Source of the DNA: Talaromyces rugulosus
Lineage: Eukaryota > Ascomycota > Eurotiomycetes > Eurotiales > Trichocomaceae
DNA length: 64,000 nt
Direction: 5' to 3'
NCBI RefSeq assembly: GCF_013368755.1
Contig: NC_049566.1
Span: forward strand, 4,402,001-4,466,000
The position numbers and the translations under genes are program-made. Each line of letters starts with the position of its first letter. Positions within the stretch are counted from its first letter, which is position 1. Under the pieces are notes generated by a model. The model had not been told where the DNA came from. It searched no databases and saw nothing but the letters and a program-made list of their open reading frames with translations. Of the stretch, positions 47,887 through 57,593 are shown piece after piece.

Positions 47887-48523
47887 CTCTCCATCATCTA
47901 GACGGGCCGCAGCGGAGAACCAGAGGGGGTCGAGGGGCCATTTTGTGAAGAGCGTGGCCACTATGTGACTGACTAGTTCTAACTCGCATACCAAACCAAG
48001 CTGTTAACAACTGTCGCGGTTCGCTAGACGTAAGAGTGACTGGGGCAGAGTGTGACGCTGGGAAACTGTGTGTAGATAGATTAGTTAGTTTGAGCGATCT
48101 GATTGGCGGAGGCCAAGGGGTATGAAGGCAGGCACCACAGCTCCAGCACTTCTTCCTTCTCTCTCCTCTCCAATCTCAGTATTCGCTGCGGAATGCACTC
48201 TTTTCCGAAGAATGGGTTCTTTTCCCGCAGAAGGGAAGCTTTGGCCTAATATACTTAAGACTTCCAAGTTGACTAAAAGCTTCTGGACCCTATCGTCAAT
48301 TGGGGGCAGCCCACCCACCATTTCTTCACCATCTAACTGGCTCCTGCCTACCCACTGTTCCATCACTGATAATAATCAAGTTCAATAAGGTAAAGCTAAA
48401 TCAACCTAAAAAAACTATAAAAATAAAAAGTAAAGATAAAAAGAAAGAAAAATATATATATATGTATATATATGTTAGAAATCCACCCAGGAATGAAGCA
48501 ATACAATGAGGCCATCTAACTAG
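47887..48523. other. Intergenic, no gene supported
   Basis: Overlapping open frames at 48085-48388 on both strands have no recognisable features; 48395-48475 is A-rich low-complexity sequence ending in TATATATA. Confidence 0.5.
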
Positions 48524-48727
48524 GTGCCGACCTCGGCACGTGACCAAACAGGTGGTGACTTCCTAACGCGGTTAGCCATCCATAATCTTGGTCTTCTTCA
48601 CGAAAAGCAGGGCAAGCTGAAGGAGGCGAAAGAGATGTATAAGCGAGCACTGGCGGGCTACGAGAAGGCACTTTGGTCAGACCACACATCCACCCATAAT
48701 GTCAAAAATCCAGCCTATGTGGCATAA
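48524..48727 (+). pseudogene. TPR fragment, relic of an NLR-type receptor
   Basis: The frame encodes one tetratricopeptide unit and a bit more (LAIHNLGLLHEKQGKLKEAK, MYKRALAGYEKAL), very close to the tandem TPRs at the C-terminus of fungal NB-ARC/NACHT proteins. No start codon or partner domain is attached; the only 5' start-like codon is GTG. Confidence 0.7.
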
Positions 48728-49250
48728 GCGGCAGCTTGAAATGTTATTGTTTACTTGCTTGCTGAGACCTGTTACGATTATGCGGGGCCTAAACAAGTGC
48801 GGAGAACTGCTCCCCTATAAGATATTGTCATGAAAATACAAGAATTATAGAAGCATAAGAATACCGAGGGAAAACATGGTATACTAAGACCTATACATGT
48901 ACTATGAAACAAAGCAAGTTGGTGCAGGGAACAGACTGAAGTACGTCTAAAAGCGTACATGATCGATCTCGTACCTCAGAATCAATAAGCCTATTTTACG
49001 GAGACGTTTTAATTCTCTTTGAACGAGGCAGTGAAAACTTTGCGGGAGAGTTTGGGCTGGATTTAAGTAAGCGAGAGTCAATATTCGCCACTTCGGAGTC
49101 GACAGAGGAAGCTAGAGTTTTGTATGGACTAGGTAGGTGTCAGCCTGGAATCGGAGAAACGGCTATTCGCTCATCACCTAGACCGAGTTCAGCATTTCCA
49201 CAGAACTCAACCTCCTAGCTAACGGTTCGCGGCATGATTCACTCAATAAT
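48728..49250. other. Intergenic between NLR fragments
   Basis: No gene recognised. The last ~68 bp (from about 49183) are in frame with the PNP domain below and may be its 5' coding part or untranslated sequence. Confidence 0.45.
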
Positions 49251-50234
49251 GTGAGCAATACTGTATCACGTTTCAGTTCACTACACCTGGATACAGAGCC
49301 AGACAGTTATGTCCATTCTGGATATACAGTGGGCTGGATTTGTGCCCTACCTATTGAAATGGCAGCCTGCACCGCGATGCTGGACAAAGAACACCAATCT
49401 CTAGCAACCAGACCACAGGACAGTAACAGCTACTCTCTGGGAAATATTGGAGATCACAATGTCGTTATAACTTGCCTACCCTCGGGAATATACGGGACTA
49501 CTTCAGCAGCGACGGTGGCAATGGATATGACGCACTCTTTCCCCTCTATCCGGTACCGATTCATGGTGGGAATCGGAGGAGGTATCCCATCAAAGAAGAA
49601 TGACATTCGTCTGGGAGATATAGTCCTGTGCAAACCAACGGATACAATTAGCGGCGTATTCCAATATCATATGAGGAAAAAGTTGCAGGGATCTCGCTCC
49701 CTATCTACTGGGGCATTAAACAAGCCACCACATACACTTTTAACAGCGATAGCAATCCTCCAATCACAACACTTGGTGAACGAGAGCAAAATATCCAGCT
49801 ACCTGAGTTCTATGCACACTAAAATAGGCGGTAAATGGTGTAATTTTAAACGACCACATCCTGCTACCGATCGTCTGTTCAAGTCCGAGTTCTTTCATGT
49901 TGAACCAAACGACGACACATGTGCGAAATGCGCGGCGGCTGGCGAGCAAACTCGTCCCGTCCGAGACACCGATCAACCACAAATTTACTATGGCCGGATT
50001 GCGTCAGGAAATAGTCTAGTTCGTGAAAGTTGCATACGTGACCGTTTGAGTGAACAAGGATTCCTCGCCTTTGAAATGGAATCCGCCGGACTCATGGATC
50101 GCTTTCCATGTTTGGTGATTCGGGGAATCTGTGATTATTCGGATTCCCACAAGAACAAGGGATGGCAAGGGTATGCAGCCGCTACAGCGGCGGCCTATGC
50201 AAAGGAGATATTGTCTGTAATTCCTGCGGGCTAA
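49251..50234 (+). CDS. PNP/UDP-phosphorylase-superfamily domain protein (NLR effector-domain type), start unclear
   Basis: A nearly complete phosphorylase domain: YTVGWICALPIEMAA, VVITCLPSGIYGTTSA, the phosphate-loop-like MVGIGGGIPS, DIRLGDIVLC, FEMESAGLMD and VIRGICDYSDSHKN, ending YAKEILSVIPAG and a stop. This is the domain found at the N-terminus of fungal NLR-like receptors, where NACHT or NB-ARC and repeats normally follow; here the protein ends. No in-frame ATG precedes the domain between the TAG at about 49180 and PIEMAA, so the start at 49251 is a GTG placeholder; either a 5' exon is missing or the gene has lost its start. Residues 185-220 include a Cys pair (CAKCAAAG) common in this group. 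About 327 residues as delimited. Confidence 0.72.
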   Translation: MSNTVSRFSSLHLDTEPDSYVHSGYTVGWICALPIEMAACTAMLDKEHQSLATRPQDSNSYSLGNIGDHNVVITCLPSGIYGTTSAATVAMDMTHSFPSIRYRFMVGIGGGIPSKKNDIRLGDIVLCKPTDTISGVFQYHMRKKLQGSRSLSTGALNKPPHTLLTAIAILQSQHLVNESKISSYLSSMHTKIGGKWCNFKRPHPATDRLFKSEFFHVEPNDDTCAKCAAAGEQTRPVRDTDQPQIYYGRIASGNSLVRESCIRDRLSEQGFLAFEMESAGLMDRFPCLVIRGICDYSDSHKNKGWQGYAAATAAAYAKEILSVIPAG

Positions 50235-50606
50235 CAACGGGCTTTCCACTGCAGACGATGATATTGAATTTAGATAAGCATACGTTTATTTCACAACCAG
50301 TTCTCTATAATGCCTGGGATGGAAGGATACAGTATTTATTCGCAGAAATTTCACGGTTCCGCGTTCTTGTATTTCTCGCAGAGGAACTGCCAAAGCAGAA
50401 GAAGAATAGGAGCTCATGTGTAGTATATTACGTCTATATTGCAATTTCAAGGATACTTGGATTTTGGTCAACCATAGGTGTTTTCATTTCAATCTGCTAG
50501 ATCGTACTAGTAGTCCCCAACTTCACCCAGACAGTCCACTTTCGAGCATCAGCCACACTATTTGGACGCCTCTTTAGCCCCAGTGAGAGCTTGACTGGGC
50601 GTTGCG
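50235..50606. other. Convergent 3' flanks
   Basis: Between the PNP gene (plus) and the repeat-peptide gene (minus); no gene seen. Confidence 0.5.
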
Positions 50607-51356
50607 CTAGGCAAGTTCATCGATACCTGCTCATTTGTTAGACACCCAACAAAACTTTTTCCGAAGACTACAATTACCAATCTCTTCTTCAGAGCCAATG
50701 CGCTTAGCGAGGTCTCCGACACCACCTATGCCTATTAGCTGTATTACTATCAAAAGAATGCCTTCACAAACCGGATTCTTCCTTGCGCTTTGCAAAATCG
50801 CCAACGTCACCTGTACCTATTAGACATGCTATAACGAGCACAAGAATAGCCGAACGAACCGGATTTCTCTTTGCGTTTCGCAAGGAAGCCGACATCATCT
50901 ATTTCTATTAGTTTTGGTATCACAAGGACCGGAATACATGAACCAACCAGTTTCTTCGTCACGCTTCGCAAGATCGCCTACGTCATCTGTGACTGTTATT
51001 TGTGCTATTACGGGAAGAAGGGCAGTCCAACAAACCGGTGTCTTGTTTACGCTTTGCAAGGTCCGCCACGTGTTCTATATCTTTTAGTTGTACGATAACG
51101 AAGATGAGAACGCATTCACAAACCGGTTTCCTCTTTGCGTTTCGCGAGATCGTCAATACCGACTATGCCGTCGACATCAGTGGAGAACTTGACGAGGGTG
51201 TCGCGCTTGGCCACTTCAGCAGAGTCTAAGAATGGGTTAGAAAGACAATAGTATAAAAATATGGAAATTGAGTCACTTACCACGCTTGACGTCGGCGGGC
51301 AGTGCTGCTGACAGTACTGCCAGAGCAGCAAGAAGTACAGCTGGCTTGAACATCAT
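50607..51356 (-). CDS. Secreted KR-processed repeat-peptide precursor with one repeat per exon
   Basis: Eight exons on the minus strand (51356-51281, 51225-51124, 51074-51036, 50986-50948, 50898-50860, 50810-50772, 50725-50678, 50626-50607) join to exactly 402 nt, 133 residues. A signal peptide (MMFKPAVLLAALAVLSAALP) is followed by ADVKR, then repeats such as HVADLAKRKQDT, DDVGDLAKRDEET, DVGFLAKRKEKS and DVGDFAKRKEES, each with a Lys-Arg kexin site. Exons 3-6 are 39 nt each and exon 7 is 48 nt; all internal junctions are phase 1. Exon starts are spaced 88, 88, 88 and 85 bp, and the introns between modules resemble one another (GTTTGTG / GTTCGTTC donors, CTAAT branch-like sites about 10 nt before TAG/CAG). 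Kex2/Kex1 cleavage would release acidic peptides of about 11-13 residues. There is no Cys, Tyr or Trp, so it is not a Tyr-cyclised dikaritin-type precursor. The stop TAG (50609-50607) replaces the Lys of a final LAKR; ten further in-frame codons follow. Confidence 0.8.
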
Positions 51357-53006
51357 TTTGAATGGTTGTAGTTAATATTGATAATTTGGTATTTGGTTGC
51401 GAATTTCTCTGGCTGAACAGCTTCGAAGTTGAAAGAAAAATGATGAAAAGGTCGGGAATGACAGATTTATTTATTTATGACACAGAAAATAGTGACTCAT
51501 CCGGCGGAGCCGTGATGATCAGATGATGATGCCATTCATTCCGGACCGACACTCAAAATTCAGCTAGAAAGGAAAAAATGGCGACATGAAGTTTATGCTC
51601 CAAAGTTCAAAGCTTGTTTCCCACACTACGACAGGAAATGATGATGTTTTCCTTCACTCGACATGCATTATTCGATGCTAACAGCTAATACAATATGCTA
51701 AGTTAAGTTCGGCCGGAGATGGTATAGACGAGATGTCCGTGGAGACATCGCTGAAAGTTTTGGAGGATTCTATATCTAGTGGGCTTTGGTTCTTTGTGTC
51801 TGGAGGCTGGGGCCACCTGTAGCTATTATAGGGCCGGACCCAACTTTTCCTTTCAACGTCGTTATTTAACATTTCCTTTGACCATCTAAAGTGCGGATTT
51901 TCTTGGTTGATATCATATGAGTTCGGGGTTGCGTTTCCCGGATAAATCCCGATTTGCCCTATCTCCAAACGGCACAAAAATCCTTTGCCTGGTATTATAC
52001 CCCAACATTTTGTTCAATAACACAAATTCTCTCCCCTAAAAATAAATCGCCTTGTGGGCTTTCTCGACATTTAAGACTCGTGTCGCCTGGCAGTTGCCTG
52101 GCTTTAACGGGAAACAAAAGGTTGGAGCTTATGGGATTGCAGTTCTTGAACTGCGAGGCGTTGTCCCTCTAGGGTCGAGAGGGTAATCCAACCAATTATT
52201 GACTTGCTTGCACTCTCAAAGAAGAATCTACCCTAATTCTTTATGCTTTGTGAGAAAGTGCTCTCCCATTCCATTCCATCACTTTCTGATCGTTCTGGGC
52301 TACCCTAAGATATACAAAGAAATCACCTGAGATGTGTATGTTCCAATGAAATATGGAATAGTACCGTACTTATAGTTTATTATAGGAATTAAATCTGATG
52401 TCAACTTAATCATAGTCATCAATCAAGTATGTAATGGTTTAATGACTATCAATACTCTAAACTGCCAAATGTTAATCGATGCCAATGAACTCAACAACCT
52501 AATTGACTGAGAGAGCTACTATAAAAGTAATAACCTATGCTAGCCAAGGTAATATTATAATTAGAGCTAAGGATAAAACCCACAGCAATATATTAAGCGT
52601 TGGGGGAACGTTTTGGGTTTCTATCTCTCTTGATCAGACAGGATTGGCTCCTGCCTAATATTACTGTTAAAATACTCGCCTATTGGTGTAGATCTGTAAC
52701 ACCAACTATTGTGTTTAATGGACTATACATAATACCAGACTAATATTTATCCTTCTATTTATTTAGTATTTGCACTCCCTATATGTACTATTGAGAGGTA
52801 TATTAGGACAAATATGGTGGGACGACTAGATTTCCTAAGAGGAATGTATGCTACTCAGTGATGATAGATAAAAAGCCTAGGACTATATCATATTGTGGCG
52901 ATATTCGGTCTTGGGAGCCTTGAAGAAAGAGAAGCCCATGCGGACAGGTCCCAACGAAGGAATCCTTCGTTGGTAATAACGAGGATGTCTACCTTGTTGG
53001 GCTACT
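51357..53006. other. Long intergenic region
   Basis: The first ~250 bp are the promoter of the repeat-peptide gene, including TTTATTTATT. 52320-52900 is AT-rich. No gene is supported; open frames at 51678-51977 (minus) and 51954-52172 (plus) lack coding character. Confidence 0.5.
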
Positions 53007-54029
53007 CTACGCGCCCACTGCTTGCAAGGATTTGACAGTATCTCTAACGCAATCCTCTATTGACCGCCACTCAACTCCCAAGGCGTCCTGTACTCTGGAA
53101 TTGTCGACCTTATAAACCCCTCCGTCCGGGTAGTCACCACCCGGCGTTTCTGCTGTTGGCAAGACTCCTTTGTACTCCGGATACTGCTTCCTTACTATTT
53201 CAGCGATCTCTCTATTGTTAAAGCAGCCTGCAACAACAAAAAACCTCTTGTTCGAAGCTTCAGCCTTCTCAATAGCGAGAACGTGGCATAACGCAAGGTC
53301 GCGAACGTCAACCCAGGTGAATGTGCCGTTGGGAGGGATTTTGTCCTTTGCTTTGCCTTGAATCATGTCGCGAATTATTTGGTTGCTAGTATTGAGATTA
53401 TCCAAGCTGTTCAAATGGTGCACAACCGGCCCAATGACTTGCGGTGGGCACATAGTCGCGATCGTGAAGTTCGGCTTTTCCTGTTCCACAAAGTCCCAAG
53501 CAGCTCTCTCAGCAAACGTTTTACTGGCCCTGTAGCCATTGGGTACACTCTCAATTGCTTGCTCCCTTGTTATTGGGTTCCAGTCCTCCTCGCTGTAGGT
53601 GTGCTCTGGCCATGAACCCTTGTAGGGATTTACTATCGAAGAAAACGAAGAAGTGATCACGACTCGCTTGACTGAAGGCGCATTTTTCACTATCGATTGT
53701 AGAAGACCTGTTGTACCTTTTATGGCCGGGTCCAAAAGATCCTTCTTGACATCCGTGACTTGAAAGTGAAACGGGCTTGCAGTGTGAATGACTGCCTGGA
53801 ATGGTGGGTCGGAGACGACAGCTTTCGCAAACGCGCCCTCTCGGGCGATGTCCTCTACAATTGCGAAGTCCAACTGATCACTTGACATGTCAGGGTAGGC
53901 TGCTTTGATTTTCTCGCCCTTCTCATACGAGCGGACTGTGGTAACAACACTATGACCCCGTTTGAGTAAAATATCGAGAACATGGGCGGCAATGAAGCCA
54001 GAGCCTCCAGTCAGGAGGACGCGGGTCAT
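53007..54029 (-). CDS. Gre2-like NAD(P)H-dependent aldehyde/ketone reductase (extended SDR)
   Basis: Single exon, 340 residues. The N-terminal cofactor motif TGGSGFIAAHV, VIHTASPFHF, catalytic Ser region VVITSSFSSI and the YRASK (YxxxK) motif are all present, followed by TWVDVRDLALCHV typical of the dihydroflavonol-reductase/Gre2/ketoreductase group. These cytosolic enzymes reduce ketones and aldehydes with NADPH, or oxidise the alcohol. Downstream is open DNA; upstream (54194-54204) lies one copy of the TTTCGCCGAAA palindrome shared with the genes to the right, 165 bp from its ATG. It appears intact and could interconvert the alcohol and ketone that feed the neighbouring Baeyer-Villiger enzymes. 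Confidence 0.92.
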   Translation of the reverse strand: MTRVLLTGGSGFIAAHVLDILLKRGHSVVTTVRSYEKGEKIKAAYPDMSSDQLDFAIVEDIAREGAFAKAVVSDPPFQAVIHTASPFHFQVTDVKKDLLDPAIKGTTGLLQSIVKNAPSVKRVVITSSFSSIVNPYKGSWPEHTYSEEDWNPITREQAIESVPNGYRASKTFAERAAWDFVEQEKPNFTIATMCPPQVIGPVVHHLNSLDNLNTSNQIIRDMIQGKAKDKIPPNGTFTWVDVRDLALCHVLAIEKAEASNKRFFVVAGCFNNREIAEIVRKQYPEYKGVLPTAETPGGDYPDGGVYKVDNSRVQDALGVEWRSIEDCVRDTVKSLQAVGA

Positions 54030-55022
54030 GTTGCTTGTTTGTCGTTTGAACGGAGGATGAATCTTCTCTGTTGGTATGAATAGAGAGACAAGAATTTAAA
54101 TGCTATACCTTGATTAGACGCTGGTATATTTTGTCTCTGGATACAATTTCGTAGACAGTCTCAACTTATTCCGCTCCGTTTTCGCCGGACATTTTTCGCC
54201 GAAATCGCCAGGGGTAACGGCGAGCTTTCGGAACAGCCCCGAAACTTCTTAATGTTCTCGTGGAATATATGTTTTCGGTCATTCTGCTAACGGCTAGTGA
54301 GTTTATCTCACTATTATGATTCGACTTCGCCGGAGTTGAGCCTTGAGTGGATGACTCTTTCGCCGCAGCTCCGCGTCGAGGGTTCCCCTTATTAGATGGA
54401 CCTTGTCAACAAGCAGGTATGACAGCTTGGTGCGCCTGTTCAGTTTTTACATTTTCATGCCCTCTGTAATCTCTACTGTATATGGAAGTCATGGTATACT
54501 ATTAACAAAAATGTATTCCTCATTGCTCTGGTCTCTATTCTCAGAGAAAGTACACAGCATGGTCTTCTACCCGCCATCTTGGGTACCGAAGCTGCCAGAG
54601 GTGCCAGATACCGGATAGAATGGGCAGGAGGAATCATAGAAGTAAATTATAAGTCGTTAAATAGTACAATGAAGCGGGTTTGATGGAGCGCAATGACTAT
54701 GAACTTCTAACGGCGTACCACCAAGTATTACACCTTCTGGAGAAGCCACGCTCTACCTTCCCACCTCTGGGGAAGTTCGTAAGCCCATGCCCGTTAAATC
54801 GAACAGGCAGGTGTGAGGCACACCAAGTTTAGGTGCTTTGAACTTAGATCTTAGAATCAATTCAAGATCGAAGTGGCCAATATCATAAGTTCTAGTCCTT
54901 GAAGTGTAAGTGAGTAGATGGTAGACCGACACTTTCATGGACTAAGTGCTCGTTGACCGAAATTGAAGTTACTTTATTCTGCTAGAACTTCCGACTTTCA
55001 CTATCATATCTGTGGTCAACCC
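54030..55022. other. Intergenic region with cluster motif
   Basis: About 1 kb, no gene. Contains TTTCGCCGAAA (54194-54204) and a nearby partial TTTTCGCCGG at 54179. Confidence 0.6.
54194..54204. promoter_or_regulatory. Palindromic motif TTTCGCCGAAA, copy 1
   Basis: Perfect inverted repeat TTTCG-C-CGAAA, 165 bp upstream of the Gre2-like reductase start. Confidence 0.6.
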
Positions 55023-56974
55023 CTATCTATCAACATACCACGCCAGGTCATTCCCTTCCTGCAATTCGTATCCAACAAATCCACTCCCCAGAAACCGGAA
55101 GCGATTACAGCTTCTAAAATCCATGTCAAAATCTTCCGGGCGCAAGTCCTCGATCAACCGCTTGAACAAAAGTGCGCTCCCTGCGAAGGTTGCCGTCACC
55201 CTTCCATCCACAGTGTTGTTCTTGTACCAGCTTCGACAAGACCCTGTCCACGTCAAGGTCTTGTGAATTTGGTCAGAGTACACTATGAACTCTTCTATTG
55301 CACTCTCCTTAGGTACAATGGCTTTGATGTCTTCAGATGCGACCTTCTTGATCCACTTGATCATGTACTCAGCGCTCCAACCCAAACTTTCCATGAGGGA
55401 GCCGTGGCCAATAAGGGCGTTCGGCCCTGTGAACATGAAGTAGTTTGGCATATTCGCACTTGCGAGGGATAGATATGATCTTGGTTCCTTTGTCCACATT
55501 TCGCCTAGGTTGACTTTGTTACGTCCAACAATGGGGTATCGGGGACGGTAAGAGACATCGAAGCCCGTTGCGCACACGACTATCAACCAACGTTAACCAA
55601 ATTCTGGAGTCTCAGAGTAGATATGACCATACTTATATCAACTTCATGGAAGTTTCCATCGGCAGTTTGGATACCGCTGTCAGTGACCTTGGTGATTGGG
55701 CTTTGGGTCAGGTCAACATTCGGCCTCAAAAAGGATTCCAAATAACCTTCTCCAGGTGTAATTCGTCGACAGCCTACTTCGAACTTTGGAATCATTTTTT
55801 TGCATAACTCGGTATTGTGATTCAGCTTTTCAGCCATTTGCGTCTGCGCTAGATGCAGGACATCCGAGTTTAGCGGCGAATTTTTCACAAACTGAAATAT
55901 TAGCTTCACTGACTATTGCAAGGTCGTGTGTCCTCGCGTACCATTTTGAAGCTATCATTGATATTATGAATGATTTGTTTCCTGTACTTATGATGATGTG
56001 TAGGGTTCTCTCGAAAAATCCTCTTCTCCTCATCCGTATACTCCGGATTACCGGCAGAGTCGTCTTTTCCAAGTAGAGAAGCGGGGTTCATTGTGCTCAC
56101 AACCCATGTTGGGCCTCTCTGGAAGCTGGTGACGTGCGTTCCCTCCAGTTTTGCCATTTGAGGCAATATTTGGATTCCAGATGATCCATTTCCAATGACT
56201 GCAATCCGCTTGTTGCTGTAGTCATACCCGTGGTCCCAATTTGCCGAGTGTACCATTTTACCCTTAAACTCTTGCAGGCCAGGAATCGAGGGCCATGTCC
56301 ATGAGCTGTCAAAATATTTAGTATTGTTTACAGTAGAAATAAACGACTCACTTCAAAAAACCCTGGGCTGATATCAGAATATCCGCAAAATCTTCTACGA
56401 CCATGCCACCATGTTCGACCATAACCTTCCATGCTCCTCGATCTTCTTGCCAATACGCACCGACAACGCGATGATCGTATTTCACATGGCGTTCGAGATC
56501 CCACTTTTGAGCCGTTCTCTTCATGTACTCCCATATTTCCGGGCCAGTGGAAAAGAAATGAGTCCAGTCAGGATTAGGATCGAAGGGGAATGCCTGGAAA
56601 TCAGTGTTTAGTGATCAAAGGTACATATATATAGGCGGAGAATCGCTTACATATATGTGTGATGGGACGTCGCAAACTACCCCTGGATACGTGTTGACCA
56701 GCCATGTGCCCCCAAGCTCGTTCCTCGACTCGTAGATGGTATGATCTATTATGTCCTGCAATTCAGGATGCTGATGTTGAAATTTGTGGGCAAGTGTAAG
56801 CCCCGAATACCCTGCCCCGATTGTTACAACACGGAGTCTTCTCGGGGTATATGCGGGCACATTCTTTAAAGTAGTCCCCACTTCTTCTAGGTGTTTCTTC
56901 TCGCCGATATGTGCTGTAGTATCTCGTGATGTAAGACCGTTTGTGCTCCTTGGCACATCGCTGGATCCCACCAT
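55023..56974 (-). CDS. Flavin monooxygenase of the Baeyer-Villiger type (BVMO-1)
   Basis: Five exons (56974-56651, 56593-56352, 56305-55942, 55891-55633, 55579-55023) join exactly to 581 residues. FAD Rossmann motif GAGYSGL, GGTWLVNTYPGVVCDVPSH, the BVMO fingerprint FKGKMVHSANWD (FxGxxxHxxxWP/D), NADPH motif GNGSSGI, and VCATGFDVSYRPRYP after the last intron. The ATG at 56974 is the first in frame; the upstream TTG-initiated extension is unlikely. The enzyme inserts oxygen next to a ketone to form an ester or lactone, using FAD and NADPH. It is divergent from a second BVMO with a 619-bp shared promoter that holds two TTTCGCCGAAA palindromes. Confidence 0.92.
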
Positions 56975-57216
56975 GCTGAGCTTGTTGTGGTCTAAAAGAT
57001 ACCTTGTGTCAATGTTCTGCGGAAGCAGCAAAGAGGATGTTCTTTGTATACTGGTAAGTAGGCAGTGTTACAAAGACAATAATATGCTATTTCCTTCTCG
57101 CAACAGAAAAGGCAGAATACCTTCATTGGTTAAATAGATGCCAATAGGTAGCAAAAACGGCTCGTTCCGAAATACTGCTCAACTTGACCGCTATTATCTC
57201 CTAGTGATCTCTTCAT

Positions 57217-57227
57217 TTTCGCCGAAA
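57217..57227. promoter_or_regulatory. Palindromic motif TTTCGCCGAAA, copy 2
   Basis: Exact copy in the BVMO divergent promoter. Confidence 0.6.
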
Positions 57228-57343
57228 GTATCTTAGGCACATTACAGAAGTCTCTGCAAAAAGCAAGCACCAGGAATTTGATTCATTGTGGTACTTCAGT
57301 GTATAGGAATTTATTGTGGGGTGACCGCCGGTAAGTGGATGCA

Positions 57344-57354
57344 TTTCGCCGAAA
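57344..57354. promoter_or_regulatory. Palindromic motif TTTCGCCGAAA, copy 3
   Basis: Exact copy in the BVMO divergent promoter, 240 bp before the BVMO-2 ATG. Confidence 0.6.
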
Positions 57355-57593
57355 TACCTTCGTCGATCTGGACTTGCAAGTTAGGAGGAGTCGGGACGAG
57401 GATTGTTTGACGGTTCTTTTGAGGGTCAAAGGCTGTGCGATAAAAGGCAGCGAAGGGCCATTTAAACCTTTGTTGACGATCTCGCTGTTGTGTTCATTTG
57501 CACGTTTGATCTTCAAGCCTTGTTAATACACCACGATCCAGTGAGAGTGCTCAAATTCCCGGTCAGAATCTGCACACTTCGTCAGACTCTAAT

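Larger units (their letters stand above)
56975..57593. promoter_or_regulatory. Divergent promoter of the two BVMO genes, with two motif copies
   Basis: TTTCGCCGAAA occurs at 57217-57227 and 57344-57354. The two sites are placed almost symmetrically: about 240 and 370 bp from each start codon. Confidence 0.65.

Noticed and set aside
48085..48388. Overlapping open frames on both strands
   Set aside because: Random-looking composition, no start context and no domain.
50607..51230. Plus-strand open frames across the tandem repeat
   Set aside because: They are shadows of the minus-strand repeat gene; the minus strand gives signal peptide, splice sites and exact frame.
50607..51356. Interpretation as a dikaritin (ustiloxin-like) RiPP precursor
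   Set aside because: The repeats lack the core Tyr needed for UstYa-type cyclisation and no UstYa-like gene was seen in the window.
51678..51977. 99-codon minus-strand frame
   Set aside because: No homology-like features and no splice context.
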